From positions 310,001 to 374,000 of the forward strand of contig NZ_JANTYU010000001.1 of NCBI RefSeq assembly GCF_024806835.1: a stretch of 64,000 nucleotides of DNA, read 5' to 3'. The notes beneath the pieces were generated by a model. It searched no databases, was not told where the DNA came from, and was given only the letters and a program-made list of their open reading frames with translations. The position numbers were made by a program, and so were the translations under genes. Positions 8,115-17,815 of this stretch are shown here, piece by piece. The stretch's first letter is position 1; each line of letters starts with the position of its first letter. The DNA is from Xanthomonas sp. 3793 (GTDB lineage: Bacteria > Pseudomonadota > Gammaproteobacteria > Xanthomonadales > Xanthomonadaceae).

Positions 8115-11100
8115 TTGAATGATCAACTCGGACGACCGCCCTTGAGTTCTCTTGCCCTGGTCAGCATCGTCATGCCGACCTACAAGCCGCGCTACTTTGC
8201 GCAGGCGTTGGACAGCGTGCTGGCGCAGACCTACACAGCGTTAGAGCTGGTGATCTGCGACGACAATGCGGATGGCGCGATTGAGGCAGTGGTGGCAACG
8301 CGGCTGGCCGGTGCGCCCTTTCCGATCCGCTACCACCCCAACACGCCAAGGCTTGGCGAGCGCCTCAGCACGATCAAGGGGATTGGCTTAGCACAGGGCG
8401 AATACGTCAAGCTCCTGCACGACGATGACGTGCTGCAGCCGGATTGCGTCGCGCAGCTGGTGGAAGCGATCGAACATAATCCGGGCACGGCAATGGCGTC
8501 CTCGCGGCGGTTGCGGATCGACGACGATGGCGCACCGTTGCCGGATATCCTGGCCACCAGCTTTCCGTTCGACGAAGACGTGCTGATCGATGGGCCGGAG
8601 CTGGTGTCGTTCCTGTCCGACCACGCCATCAACTTTATCGGCGAGCCCAGCTGCGTACTGTGCCGGCGCGCCGATCTGCTGGCGTTGGGCAACCAGCTGA
8701 TGGAATTGAACGGTAAGGCCATCGATTGGGTCGGCGATCTGGCGATCTACGTCAAGCTGCTGCGCCATGGCAACCTGGCGTTTCTGGCCAGGCCGCTCAC
8801 GCACTTCCGGGTGTCCAGCGCGCAGTTCAGCCAGGCCGGCCGCGATCAGGTCGGGGTCGGCGACCAGGGCCACGAAGACCTGCGCCAGGGCATCCGCCAG
8901 CTCGGCTGGCGACGCGAGACCGGCGACAACCGCCAGGTGCGGGTCGCCCCGCTCAGCCCGCACAAGGCGCGCGTGTTCAAGTCGGTGGATCTGGTCAATG
9001 CGCTGATGCGCAGCGCCGGCATGGCCGAACAGGTGTCGCCGGCCACTTGGCTGGGCGTGCGCCATCCGAGCCAGGTGCAGCGCGCGTTGATCGATGCGCG
9101 CCTACAGGCGCATGCCGGCGGGCCGCGCATTGCGGTGATGCTGATCGACCGCGACGGGGATGCCGCAGCAGTGGCCGCAACCCTGGCCAGCATCGATGCG
9201 GTGGCCTGCTTTCGCAATCGGCAGACCTGGGTGGTCAGCAGTGCACCGCACCAGGTGGCCGCCCGCGGCGAGCATGGCGTGCTGATTGGCGATGCGGGTC
9301 TGGTGGCCGCACTCAACCAGGCCATCGCAGGGCAGCAGGATGTCGATTGGGTGCTGCTGGTGGATGCCGGCAGCCTCTTTACCGTCAGCGGCCTGACGAT
9401 GCTGGCGCTGGGCATGATCGGGCTGCCCGAGCAGTGCCAGGCTGTCTATGCGGATGAAGTGGTTGCGCTGGACACCGCGCAGCTTGGGCTGGCGTTGCGG
9501 CCGGCGCTGTATCTGGATGTGCTGCTGAGCGCGCCGTCCACACTGTCGCGGCACTGGCTGTTCCGCCGTAGCAGTCTGGTGGCCGACGGCGGTTTTCCGG
9601 CAGGCCTTGGGCAGGCCTTCGAACTCGGCTATCAGCTTGGCCTGGTCGAGCGTTACGGCCTGGCCTGTGTGCAGCACATCGCCGAGCCATTGTTGGTGGC
9701 CGCAGCCCAGACACTGCAAACCGATGCGGACGAGCAACGTGCCATCGCCCGCCACCTGGCCGCGCGCGGGTATGCGGATGCACGCGTGCACAGCGCCGGC
9801 CCTGGTCGGCATGCGGTGGATTACCAGCATGCTCAGCAGCCGCTGGTCAGCATCCTGGTGCTGGTCGATGGCCGGTTGCCGCAGGTGCAGCGCTGCCTGG
9901 AAAGCATCCTGGCCAACACCGCCTACCCGCATTACGAGGTGCTGCTGCTGGACCGCGACAGCACCGCCCCGGACCTGCGCGATTGGTTGGCTGGCATCGA
10001 TGCGCTGGGCCTGCAGCAGATCCGCGTGCTGCGCGTTGCTGCCGAGCCTGCGCGCGAAGCGGTCTGCAATGCCGCCGCCGAGCATGCACGTGGGGATATG
10101 TTGCTGTGGCTGTCGGCCGGCGCTGCGGTGATGAAGGCCGATTGGCTGGAGCAGCTGCTCAATCATGCGCTGCGGCCGGAGGTGGGCGCGGTTGCCGGCA
10201 AATTGCTGCGCGGCGACGGCACCGTGCATCACGCCGGTCTGCTGCTGGGCCTGGGGGCACCGGCGGCGCGCGCGTTCGAAGGCCATGCGTTCGACGAATC
10301 CGGTTATCTGCAGCGCCTGCAGCTGGACCAGAACTACACCGCCTTGAGCGGCGAATGCCTGATGCTGCCGCGCCAGCTGTTTATCGACGCAGGCGGTTTT
10401 GCGCTGGAGCCGGCACTGGCGCAGTGGAGCGATGTCGACCTGTGCCTGCGCCTGCACCAGGCCGGCTACCTGAATGTGTTCGCGGCGCGGGCGCAGCTGT
10501 TGATCGATCCACCGGAGCAGATGCCCGCCACTGCGCTGGACGAAGAAGCGATGTACGCGCGTTGGCTTCCGGTGATGGCCAACGACCCGGCCTACAACCC
10601 GGGCTTCTCGCTGGATCCCGACGCAGGCTTCCAACTGGCCGACCCGCGCGCCAGCTGGCGGCCGTTGCAATCGTGGCGGCCGCTGCCGAGCGTGATCGCA
10701 CTGCCGGCCGATATCGAAGGCTGCGGACACTATCGGGTGATCCAGCCGCTGCGCGCCCTGCGCGAGGCCGGCCTGGCCGAAGGCGTGCTGTTCAACGGCT
10801 ACCTGGAGATTGCCGAACTGGCGCGTCAGGATCCCGACGTAGTGATCCTGCAACGCCAGGTGGGCGAGGCGCGGCTGGAGGCGATGCGGCGAATGAAGGC
10901 GCTGTCGCGCGCGTTCAAGGTCTACGAGCTGGACGATTACCTGCCCAACCTGCCGCTGAAGAATGCCCATCGCGCGCAGATGCCCAAGGACATTCTCAAG
11001 ACCGTGCGACGCGGGCTGGGCATGGTGGACCGCTTCGTGGTCTCCACACCTGCCCTGGCCGAGGCGTTTGCCGGGCTGCATAGCGATATTCGCGTGGCGG

Positions 11101-11669
11101 AAAACCGCTTGCCGCCACATTGGTGGGAACATCTGCCCGCGCGGGCCGAACGCCAGGGTGGCAAGCCGCGGATTGGCTGGGCTGGCGGCGCCAGCCATAC
11201 CGGCGACCTGGAGCTGATTGCCGACGTGGTGAAGGAGCTCGCCGGCGAGGTGGAATGGGTGTTCATGGGGATGTACCCGTTCGCACTGCGCCAGCACATC
11301 CACCAGTTCCAGCCGGGCGTGCCGATCGATCAGTACCCTGCGGCGCTGGCGGCGCTGGATCTGGATCTGGCGCTGGCGCCGGTGGAGCAGAACCTGTTCA
11401 ACGAGTGCAAGAGCAATCTGCGCCTGCTGGAGTACGGTGCCTGCGGCTATCCGGTGATCGCCAGCGACGTGCGCTGCTATCAGGGCACCCTGCCGGTGAC
11501 CCTGGTGAAGAACCGTTATCGCGACTGGATCGGCGCGATCCGCGAACATCTGGCCGACCTGGACGCGGCGCGCGCCAAGGGTGCGGCCTTGCGCGAGGCA
11601 GTGAGACGCGACTGGATGTTGAGCGGCAGCCATCTGGACAGCTGGCGAGCGGCCTGGTTGCCGGACTAG
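8115..11669 (+). CDS. Large multi-domain glycosyltransferase (GT2 + GT2-like + GT4-like)
   Basis: The 1184-residue protein begins at a TTG; the first in-frame ATG is already inside the first fold (SIVMPTYK), so TTG is preferred. Domain 1 (about 15-250) is a GT-A family 2 glycosyltransferase with VMPTYKP, the DD of ICDDN and a LHDDD metal motif. Domain 2 (about 575-830) is a second GT2-like domain (SILVLVDG, CLESILAN). Domain 3 (about 860-1184) has GCGHYRVIQPLRAL and a C-terminal CKSNLRLLEYGACGYPVIAS donor-site motif like family 1/4 enzymes. Similar giant enzymes assemble O-antigen or flagellin glycans. Position directly upstream of fliE supports flagellin glycosylation (inference). Confidence 0.85.
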   Translation: MNDQLGRPPLSSLALVSIVMPTYKPRYFAQALDSVLAQTYTALELVICDDNADGAIEAVVATRLAGAPFPIRYHPNTPRLGERLSTIKGIGLAQGEYVKLLHDDDVLQPDCVAQLVEAIEHNPGTAMASSRRLRIDDDGAPLPDILATSFPFDEDVLIDGPELVSFLSDHAINFIGEPSCVLCRRADLLALGNQLMELNGKAIDWVGDLAIYVKLLRHGNLAFLARPLTHFRVSSAQFSQAGRDQVGVGDQGHEDLRQGIRQLGWRRETGDNRQVRVAPLSPHKARVFKSVDLVNALMRSAGMAEQVSPATWLGVRHPSQVQRALIDARLQAHAGGPRIAVMLIDRDGDAAAVAATLASIDAVACFRNRQTWVVSSAPHQVAARGEHGVLIGDAGLVAALNQAIAGQQDVDWVLLVDAGSLFTVSGLTMLALGMIGLPEQCQAVYADEVVALDTAQLGLALRPALYLDVLLSAPSTLSRHWLFRRSSLVADGGFPAGLGQAFELGYQLGLVERYGLACVQHIAEPLLVAAAQTLQTDADEQRAIARHLAARGYADARVHSAGPGRHAVDYQHAQQPLVSILVLVDGRLPQVQRCLESILANTAYPHYEVLLLDRDSTAPDLRDWLAGIDALGLQQIRVLRVAAEPAREAVCNAAAEHARGDMLLWLSAGAAVMKADWLEQLLNHALRPEVGAVAGKLLRGDGTVHHAGLLLGLGAPAARAFEGHAFDESGYLQRLQLDQNYTALSGECLMLPRQLFIDAGGFALEPALAQWSDVDLCLRLHQAGYLNVFAARAQLLIDPPEQMPATALDEEAMYARWLPVMANDPAYNPGFSLDPDAGFQLADPRASWRPLQSWRPLPSVIALPADIEGCGHYRVIQPLRALREAGLAEGVLFNGYLEIAELARQDPDVVILQRQVGEARLEAMRRMKALSRAFKVYELDDYLPNLPLKNAHRAQMPKDILKTVRRGLGMVDRFVVSTPALAEAFAGLHSDIRVAENRLPPHWWEHLPARAERQGGKPRIGWAGGASHTGDLELIADVVKELAGEVEWVFMGMYPFALRQHIHQFQPGVPIDQYPAALAALDLDLALAPVEQNLFNECKSNLRLLEYGACGYPVIASDVRCYQGTLPVTLVKNRYRDWIGAIREHLADLDAARAKGAALREAVRRDWMLSGSHLDSWRAAWLPD

Positions 11670-11728
11670 CGCGGGGACGCTGCTTCAGCGTTTTCCGGCT
11701 GGCGGTAGAACGTGTGTATGGCCGCGTG

Positions 11729-12136
11729 TGAATTGACGGTGCTGCCCTCATCCGGCGCTGCGCGCCACCTTCTCCCGCCCGCGGGAGAAGGGAAAGCATT
11801 GGCTGTGCGTGATCTGTCGGTGCACTGCAGCTGACCATCACCGGCTTCCTTCCCCCGCTTGCGGGGGAAGGTGCCCGAAGGGCGGATGGGGGCATGCGAC
11901 CACACGCTAGTCTGCGCGTTGCCATGCATGCAGCGGCGTGGCAATTGACGGTGCCGCCCTCATCCGGCGCTACGCGCCACCTTCTCCCGCCCGCGGGAGA
12001 AGGGAAAGCATTGGCTGCGCGTGACGTGGGAAAGGAAAACCTTGGCTGCGAGTGATCTGTCAGTCCACTGCAACTGACCATCACCGACTCCCTTCCCCCG
12101 CGTGCGGGGGAAGGTGCCCGAAGGGCGGATGGGGGG
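11729..12136 (+). repeat. Two tandem copies of a ~165-195 bp intergenic repeat, each with two short palindromes
   Basis: Copy 1 (11729-11893) and copy 2 (11942-12136) both begin AATTGACGGTG and run through a CTCATCCGGCGC block, a TTCTCCCGCCCGCGGGAGAA palindrome, a CACTGCA/ACTGACCATCACCG block and a CCTTCCCCCGC...GCGGGGGAAGG palindrome ending GGGCGGATGGGGG. Copy 2 has an extra stretch near 12027-12055. The 587-base gap between the glycosyltransferase and fliE holds these repeats and the fliE promoter, with no convincing gene. Confidence 0.85.
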
Positions 12137-12207
12137 CGGTATCGCTGCGACGCGCTCGCGACAGGGCGCGGCAGGAACGTGCCCGCGCCGGAATCCCGGC
12201 ACGATTT

Positions 12208-12223
12208 CGGCACGCCGCTTGCA
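12208..12223 (+). promoter_or_regulatory. Sigma-54 (RpoN) type promoter of fliE
   Basis: The sequence CGGCACGCCGCTTGCA has GG and GC exactly ten bases apart, as in the -24/-12 consensus TGGCAC-N5-TTGC. It would start transcription near 12234, giving a leader of about 23 bases before the fliE ATG. The same element occurs ahead of fliL, fliQ, flhB and flhF. Confidence 0.8.
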
Positions 12224-12256
12224 TCGGTGTGGATGCCTCCCTGGCTGACCGCACCC

Positions 12257-12628
12257 ATGAGCGACTCCGTTACCTCGATTCTTTCGCAGATCCGCAGCTA
12301 CCAGACGCAGATGGGCCAAGGCCCGATGGGTGCGGTGGGCGATGCGGCGCGCGGCAATCAGATCCAGGGACTGGCTGGCGCACAGGGAACGCCGGCCACC
12401 CAGGCGCCGAGCTTCAGCGAGACCTTGCGCGGCGCCATCGGCGGCGTCAACGAGGCCCAGCAGAAGGCCGGCGCGCTCTCCAAGGCGTTTGAAATGGGCG
12501 ACCCCAGTGCCGATCTGGCCCGGGTCATGGTCGCCTCCCAGCAATCCCAGGTGGCCTTCCGCGCCACCGTGGAAGTCCGCAACCGTCTCGTCCAGGCTTA
12601 CCAGGACGTCATGAACATGCCGCTGTAA
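12257..12628 (+). CDS. fliE: Flagellar hook-basal body protein FliE
   Basis: FliE links the MS ring to the proximal rod in the periplasm. The 123-residue product starts at MSDSVTSILSQIR; the frame extends upstream to 12179, but that would run over the sigma-54 promoter. The C-terminal two thirds carry the family pattern (FSETLRGAIGGVNEAQ, then DLARVMVASQQSQVAF and VRNRLVQAYQDVMNMPL). It is the first gene of the fliE-F-G-H-I-J-K unit, with fliF starting 13 bases downstream. Confidence 0.97.
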   Translation: MSDSVTSILSQIRSYQTQMGQGPMGAVGDAARGNQIQGLAGAQGTPATQAPSFSETLRGAIGGVNEAQQKAGALSKAFEMGDPSADLARVMVASQQSQVAFRATVEVRNRLVQAYQDVMNMPL

Positions 12629-12641
12629 AGGTTGACGACAC

Positions 12642-14366
12642 ATGGCTCTCGCGATCAGCAAAGAAAACATGAACCAGAACGCCGAAAAGGCGGGCCAGTG
12701 GTTCGACCGTGTCCGCAGCCTGCAGATCACCCGCAAGCTGACCATGATGGCGATGATAGCCCTGGCGGTGGGTGCAGGCCTGGCGGTGTTCTTCTGGTCG
12801 CAGCAGCCCGGCTACCAGTCGCTGTACACCGGCCTGGATGACAAGGGCAATGCCGAGGCCGCCGACCTGCTGCGCACCGCGCAGATCCCGTACAAGATCG
12901 ACCAGAACACCGGCGCCATCTCGGTTCCGCAGGACCGCCTGTACGATGCGCGCCTGAAGCTGGCCGGCTCCGGCCTGACCGGCAAGGAAACCGGCGGCGG
13001 GTTCGAGTTGATGGAAAAGGACCCGGGTTTCGGGGTCAGCCAGTTCGTGGAAAACGCCCGCTACCAGCACGCGCTGGAAACCGAACTCTCGCGCACCATC
13101 AGCACCCTGCGCCCGGTGCGCGAGGCACGCGTGCATCTGGCCATCCCCAAGCCCAGCGCGTTCACCCGTCAGCGCGAAGTGGCCAGCGCCTCGGTGGTGC
13201 TGGAGCTGCGCGGCGGCCAGGGCCTGGAGCGCAACCAGGTCGATGCCATCGTCAATCTGGTGGCGTCCAGCATTCCGGACATGACCCCCGAACGCGTCAC
13301 CGTGGTCGACCAGAGCGGTCGCATGCTCTCCATCGCCGATCCCAACAGCGATGCCGCCCAGCATGCCGCCCAGTTCGAGCAGGTGCGTCGCCAGGAAAGC
13401 TCCTACAACCAGCGCATCCGCGAGCTGCTCGAGCCGATGACCGGCCCGGGCCGGGTCAACCCGGAAGTCAGCGTGGACATGGACTTCTCGGTGGTCGAAG
13501 AAGCCCGCGAACTCTACAACGGCGAGCCGGCCAAGCTGCGCAGCGAGCAGGTCAGCGACACCAGCACCAGCGCCACCGGCCCGCAGGGTCCTCCGGGCGC
13601 CACCAGCAACAGTCCCGGCCAGCCGCCGGCTGCGGCCGTCGCCGGCGCACCGGGCACCCCGGCCGCTGCCAACGGCCAGGCCGCGGCTCCTGCCGCGCCG
13701 ACCGAGACTTCCAAGAGCGCCACCCGCAATTACGAATTGGACCGAACCTTGCAACACACCCGTCAGCCGGCCGGCCGCATCAAGCGGGTGTCGGTGGCGG
13801 TGCTGCTGGACAACGTCCCGCGCCCCGGTGCCAAGGGCAAGATGGTCGAGCAGCCGCTGACGGCCGCCGAGCTCACCCGCATCGAGGGCCTGGTCAAGCA
13901 GGCGGTGGGGTTCGACGCGGCACGTGGCGACACGGTGTCGGTGATGAACGCCCCGTTTGTGCGGGAAGCGGTTGCGGGCGAGGAAGGCCCCAAGTGGTGG
14001 GAAGACCCGCGCGTGCAGAACGGTCTGCGCCTGCTGGTCGGTGCGGTGGTGGTGCTGGCGCTGCTGTTCGGCGTGGTGCGCCCCACCCTGCGCCAGCTCA
14101 CCGGCGTGACCGCGGTCAAGGAAAAGCAGCGCAATGGCGGCAACGATGGCACTCCGCAGAGCGCCGATGTGCGGATGGTCGACGACGAGGAGTCGCTGTT
14201 GCCCCACATGGGCGAGGACACCGCCAGCATCGGGCAGGAACGCAAGACCCCGATCGCCCTGCCGGATGCCTACGAAGAGCGCATGCGCGTCGCACGCGAA
14301 GCAGTCAAAGCCGATTCAAAACGTGTCGCACAAGTCGTAAAGGGATGGGTCGCCAGTGAAGCCTGA
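12642..14366 (+). CDS. fliF: Flagellar MS-ring protein FliF
   Basis: FliF forms the inner-membrane MS ring, the first structure of the basal body. The 574-residue protein has a first transmembrane helix near residues 33-53, a large periplasmic part with ring-building motifs (YKIDQNTGAISVP, DPGFGVSQF, ALETELSRTI, VRVHLAIP-like), a Pro/Ala-rich low-complexity stretch around 300-345 and a second transmembrane helix near 460-480. The cytoplasmic C terminus, which binds FliG, ends with KGWV. It overlaps fliG by 11 bases. Confidence 0.98.
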   Translation: MALAISKENMNQNAEKAGQWFDRVRSLQITRKLTMMAMIALAVGAGLAVFFWSQQPGYQSLYTGLDDKGNAEAADLLRTAQIPYKIDQNTGAISVPQDRLYDARLKLAGSGLTGKETGGGFELMEKDPGFGVSQFVENARYQHALETELSRTISTLRPVREARVHLAIPKPSAFTRQREVASASVVLELRGGQGLERNQVDAIVNLVASSIPDMTPERVTVVDQSGRMLSIADPNSDAAQHAAQFEQVRRQESSYNQRIRELLEPMTGPGRVNPEVSVDMDFSVVEEARELYNGEPAKLRSEQVSDTSTSATGPQGPPGATSNSPGQPPAAAVAGAPGTPAAANGQAAAPAAPTETSKSATRNYELDRTLQHTRQPAGRIKRVSVAVLLDNVPRPGAKGKMVEQPLTAAELTRIEGLVKQAVGFDAARGDTVSVMNAPFVREAVAGEEGPKWWEDPRVQNGLRLLVGAVVVLALLFGVVRPTLRQLTGVTAVKEKQRNGGNDGTPQSADVRMVDDEESLLPHMGEDTASIGQERKTPIALPDAYEERMRVAREAVKADSKRVAQVVKGWVASEA

Positions 14367-15366
14367 TACACCACCGATGACCGGCGTACAACGCGCTGCC
14401 GTGCTGTTGCTGTCGCTTGGCGAAAGCGACGCCGCCGAAGTGCTCAAGCACATGGACCCCAAGGAGGTGCAGAAGATCGGCATCGCCATGGCCACCATGA
14501 CCGGCATCTCGCGCGACCAGGTCGAGAAGGTCATGGACGAGTTCAACGGCGAACTGGCCGGCAAGACCTCGCTGGGCGTGGGCGCCGACGACTACATCCG
14601 CAACGTGCTGATCCAGGCGCTGGGTGCCGACAAGGCCGGCGGCTTGATCGACCGCATCCTGCTCGGCCGCAACACCACCGGCCTGGACACCCTGAAGTGG
14701 ATGGACCCGCGTGCGGTGGCCGACCTGGTGCGCAACGAGCACCCGCAGATCATCGCCATCGTCATGGCGCATCTGGACAGCGACCAGGCGGCCGAGTCGC
14801 TGAAGAACCTGCCCGAGCGCACCCGCGCCGACGTGCTGCTGCGCATCGCCACCCTGGACGGCATCCCGCCCAACGCGCTGAGCGAGCTCAACGACATCAT
14901 GGAGCGTCAATTTGCCGGCAACCAGAACCTGAAGTCGTCCAACGTGGGCGGCATCAAGGTGGCGGCCAACATCCTCAACTTCCTGGACACCGGCGCCGAC
15001 CAGGGCGTGCTGGGCGAGATCAGCAAGATCGACGCCGACCTGGCCACCAAGATCCAGGACCTGATGTTCGTGTTCGACAACCTGGTGGACCTGGACGATC
15101 GTGGCCTGCAGACGCTGCTGCGCGAAGTCTCCGGCGAGCGCCTGGGCCTGGCGCTGCGCGGCGCCGACACCAAGGTGCGCGAGAAGATCACCCGCAACAT
15201 GTCCCAGCGCGCTGCCGAGATCCTGATCGAAGACATGGAAGCGCGCGGCCCGGTGCGCCTGGCCGACGTGGAAGCGGCGCAGAAGGAAATCCTCACCATC
15301 GTCCGCCGCCTGGCTGACGAAGGCGCCATCAGCCTCGGCGGCGCCGGTGCGGAGGCCATGGTATGA
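14356..15366 (+). CDS. fliG: Flagellar motor switch protein FliG
   Basis: FliG sits on the cytoplasmic face of the MS ring and carries the charged residues on which the stators act. The GTG at 14356 lies inside the end of fliF and yields 336 residues, normal for the family. The N-terminal domain (GVQRAAVLLLSLGES), the middle-domain EHPQ motif (RNEHPQIIA) and the C-terminal torque helix region (FDNLVDLDDRGLQTLLREV and KITRNMSQRAA) are all present. It ends in an ATGA overlap with fliH. Confidence 0.98.
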   Translation: MKPDTPPMTGVQRAAVLLLSLGESDAAEVLKHMDPKEVQKIGIAMATMTGISRDQVEKVMDEFNGELAGKTSLGVGADDYIRNVLIQALGADKAGGLIDRILLGRNTTGLDTLKWMDPRAVADLVRNEHPQIIAIVMAHLDSDQAAESLKNLPERTRADVLLRIATLDGIPPNALSELNDIMERQFAGNQNLKSSNVGGIKVAANILNFLDTGADQGVLGEISKIDADLATKIQDLMFVFDNLVDLDDRGLQTLLREVSGERLGLALRGADTKVREKITRNMSQRAAEILIEDMEARGPVRLADVEAAQKEILTIVRRLADEGAISLGGAGAEAMV

Positions 15367-15983
15367 ACGACGTGGTCACCCGCTGGCTGGCCCCCGACCT
15401 GCACATGGCCCTGGCCGCGCCGGAACCGGAGTTCGACGAACCGGCCGCATACGAGCAGGTGCTGCGCCCGCCGACCCTGGAAGAGATCCAGGCCATCGAA
15501 GACGCCGCCCAGCAGGAAGGCTTTGCCCGCGGCCATGCCGAGGGCTTTGCCCAGGGCCAGTCCGAAGTGCGCCGGTTGACCGCGCAGATCGACGGCATCC
15601 TGGACAACTTCACCCGTCCGCTGGCGCGGCTGGAAAACGAGGTGGTCGGCGCGCTTGGCGAATTGGCTGTGCGCATCGCCGGCCAGTTGGTCGGGCGTGC
15701 CTACCAGGTCGAACCGCAGCTGCTGGCCGACCTGGTCGGCGAGGCCGTGGATGCAGTCGGTGGCGCCGGCCGCGAAGTCGAAGTGCGACTGCACCCGGAC
15801 GATATCACCGCGCTGCTGCCGCATCTGGCGCCCAGCAGCACCACCCGCGTGGCCCCGGATCTGAGCCTGAGCCGCGGCGACCTGCGCGTGCACGCCGAGA
15901 GCGTGCGCGTGGACGGCACCTTGGACGCGCGCCTGCGGGCCGCCCTGGAGACGGTCATGCGTAAATCCGGAGCGGGCCTGTGA
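15363..15983 (+). CDS. fliH: Flagellar export assembly protein FliH
   Basis: FliH is the negative regulator and stator of the FliI export ATPase. The 206-residue protein has the characteristic glycine-spaced helix (GFARGHAEGFAQGQSE, GxxxG repeats, about residues 58-73) and a C-terminal domain with VRIAGQLVGRAY and VEVRLHPDD, resembling V-ATPase subunit E. Starts at ATGA with fliG and ends at GTGA with fliI, so translation is coupled on both sides. Confidence 0.96.
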   Translation: MNDVVTRWLAPDLHMALAAPEPEFDEPAAYEQVLRPPTLEEIQAIEDAAQQEGFARGHAEGFAQGQSEVRRLTAQIDGILDNFTRPLARLENEVVGALGELAVRIAGQLVGRAYQVEPQLLADLVGEAVDAVGGAGREVEVRLHPDDITALLPHLAPSSTTRVAPDLSLSRGDLRVHAESVRVDGTLDARLRAALETVMRKSGAGL

Positions 15984-17356
15984 GCGCCCTGTTCGGTGCC
16001 ACCCCGGCCGATTGGCTGGATGCACGCAACCTGCGCCTGGCCACCCGGCTGGGCACGCTTGGCCTGGAGCCCACCGCCGGACGCACCCTGATCCGCGAAG
16101 GCATCCTGCGCCGCGCGGTCGGCCTGACCCTGGAAGCGACCGGCTGCGAAGCGCCGATGGGCGCCACCTGCAAGGTCGAAGTCGACGGCGGCTGGGTGGA
16201 TGCCGAAGTGGTCGGCTTTGCCGGCGAACGTACCTACCTGATGCCCAGCGCCGAATTGCATGGGCTGCTGCCCAACGCCCGCGTGGTGCCCTCGCGCCGC
16301 CGTGGCGGTGTGGAAGTGGGCGAAGGCCTGCTCGGCCGCGTCATCGACAGCGATGGCACCCCGCTGGACGGCAAGGGCCCGATCCGCGGCGAAGGCAGCG
16401 TCAGCATGGCCGGCATGTCGATCAATCCGCTGGCGCGCGAACCCATCACCACCTCGCTGGACGTGGGTGTGCGCGCCATCAACGCCATGCTGCCGATCGG
16501 CCGTGGTCAGCGCGTGGGCCTGTTCGCCGGCTCCGGTGTCGGTAAATCGACGCTGCTGGGCATGATGACCCGCTTCACCTCGGCCGATGTCATCGTGGTC
16601 GGGCTGATCGGCGAACGTGGCCGCGAAGTGCGCGACTTCGTCGAGACCACCCTGGGCGAGGAAGGCCTGCGCCGGGCCGTGGTGGTCGCCGCCCCGGCCG
16701 ACCGCCCGCCGCTGGCGCGCCTGCATGGCGCCTACCGCGCCACTGCCATTGCCGAATGGTTCCGCGACCAGGGCCTGAACGTATTGTTGCTGATGGACTC
16801 GCTGACCCGCTTCGCCCAGGCGCAGCGCGAGATCGGCCTGTCGGTCGGCGAGCCGCCGACCACCCGCGGCTACCCGCCGTCGGTGTTCGCCAAATTGCCG
16901 GCGCTGGTGGAACGTGCCGGCAACGGCGCCAAGGGCCGCGGCTCGATCACCGCCTTCTACACCGTACTGACCGAAGGCGACGACCCGCAGGACCCGATCG
17001 CCGACGCCGCCCGCGCCATCCTGGACGGCCATATTCTGTTGTCGCGTCGGGTTGCCGACAGCGGCCTGTATCCGGCCATCGACCTGGAATCGTCGGTCAG
17101 CCGCGTGGTGCAGGATATCGCCGACGAGCCCTGGCGCCTGCGCATCCGCAAGCTCAAGCGCCTGCTCTCTGCCTACACCGCCAACCGCGACCTGATTGCC
17201 ATCGGCGCCTACCAGCGCGGCAGCGACCCGGCCACCGACGAAGCATTGGCGCGCTGGCCGGAGATCGTCGAATTCCTTGGCCAGGACGTCCACAAGGCAT
17301 CGCTGCTGAGCGACAGCCTGTCCGCGCTGCAGCAACTGGTGGAACCCGAGAATTAA
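15980..17356 (+). CDS. fliI: Flagellum-specific export ATPase FliI
   Basis: FliI hydrolyses ATP at the base of the flagellar type III export gate. The 458-residue protein starts at a GTG overlapping the fliH stop. It shows the Walker A loop AGSGVGKST (residues 183-191, Lys189), the GERGREV segment, the Walker B region VLLLMDSLTRFAQAQREI and the FliI/F1-beta signature ending in DGHILLSRRVAD. Length and motifs are complete. Confidence 0.98.
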   Translation: MSALFGATPADWLDARNLRLATRLGTLGLEPTAGRTLIREGILRRAVGLTLEATGCEAPMGATCKVEVDGGWVDAEVVGFAGERTYLMPSAELHGLLPNARVVPSRRRGGVEVGEGLLGRVIDSDGTPLDGKGPIRGEGSVSMAGMSINPLAREPITTSLDVGVRAINAMLPIGRGQRVGLFAGSGVGKSTLLGMMTRFTSADVIVVGLIGERGREVRDFVETTLGEEGLRRAVVVAAPADRPPLARLHGAYRATAIAEWFRDQGLNVLLLMDSLTRFAQAQREIGLSVGEPPTTRGYPPSVFAKLPALVERAGNGAKGRGSITAFYTVLTEGDDPQDPIADAARAILDGHILLSRRVADSGLYPAIDLESSVSRVVQDIADEPWRLRIRKLKRLLSAYTANRDLIAIGAYQRGSDPATDEALARWPEIVEFLGQDVHKASLLSDSLSALQQLVEPEN

Positions 17357-17359
17357 TCC

Positions 17360-17815
17360 ATGATGCAGTCCAAGCGAATCGATCCCCTGCTGCGGCGGGC
17401 CCAGGAACAGGAAGACAAGGTCGCCCGCGACCTGGCCGAGCGCCAGCGCGTGCTGGAGACCCACCAGTCGCGCCTGGAAGAACTGCGCCGCTACGCCGAG
17501 GAATACGCCAACAGCCACATGGCCGGCACCAGCGCGGTGGCGCTGAGCAACCGCCGCGCCTTTCTGGACCGGCTCGACAGCGCCGTGCTGCAGCAGGCCC
17601 AGACCGTGGAAAGCAACATCGCCAAGGTCGAATCCGAGCGCACCCGCCTGCTGCTGGCCAGCCGCGAAAAGCAGGTGCTGGAGCAACTGGCCGCCAGCTA
17701 CCGCGCCCAGGAAAACAAGGTGATCGAACGTCGCGACCAGCGCGAGATGGACGATCTGGGCGCACGCCGCTCGCGCCTGGCGCGGGCCGAAGATACTCAC
17801 GGAGAATCCGTATGA
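17360..17815 (+). CDS. fliJ: Flagellar export chaperone FliJ
   Basis: The 151-residue protein is almost wholly charged coiled coil (RAQEQEDKVARDLAERQR, then repeated Gln/Glu/Arg heptads), as in FliJ, which connects FliI to FlhA and escorts export chaperones. It sits in the expected place between fliI and fliK and overlaps fliK by ATGA. Confidence 0.93.
   Translation: MMQSKRIDPLLRRAQEQEDKVARDLAERQRVLETHQSRLEELRRYAEEYANSHMAGTSAVALSNRRAFLDRLDSAVLQQAQTVESNIAKVESERTRLLLASREKQVLEQLAASYRAQENKVIERRDQREMDDLGARRSRLARAEDTHGESV

Noticed and set aside
9102..11633. An 843-codon open frame on the reverse strand of the glycosyltransferase gene
   Set aside because: It is a GC-rich mirror frame full of Gln/His/Arg with no domain; the forward frame has clear glycosyltransferase motifs.
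15701..17800. A 699-codon reverse frame across fliH, fliI and fliJ
   Set aside because: The forward strand encodes three textbook flagellar proteins with coupled starts; the reverse product has no features.
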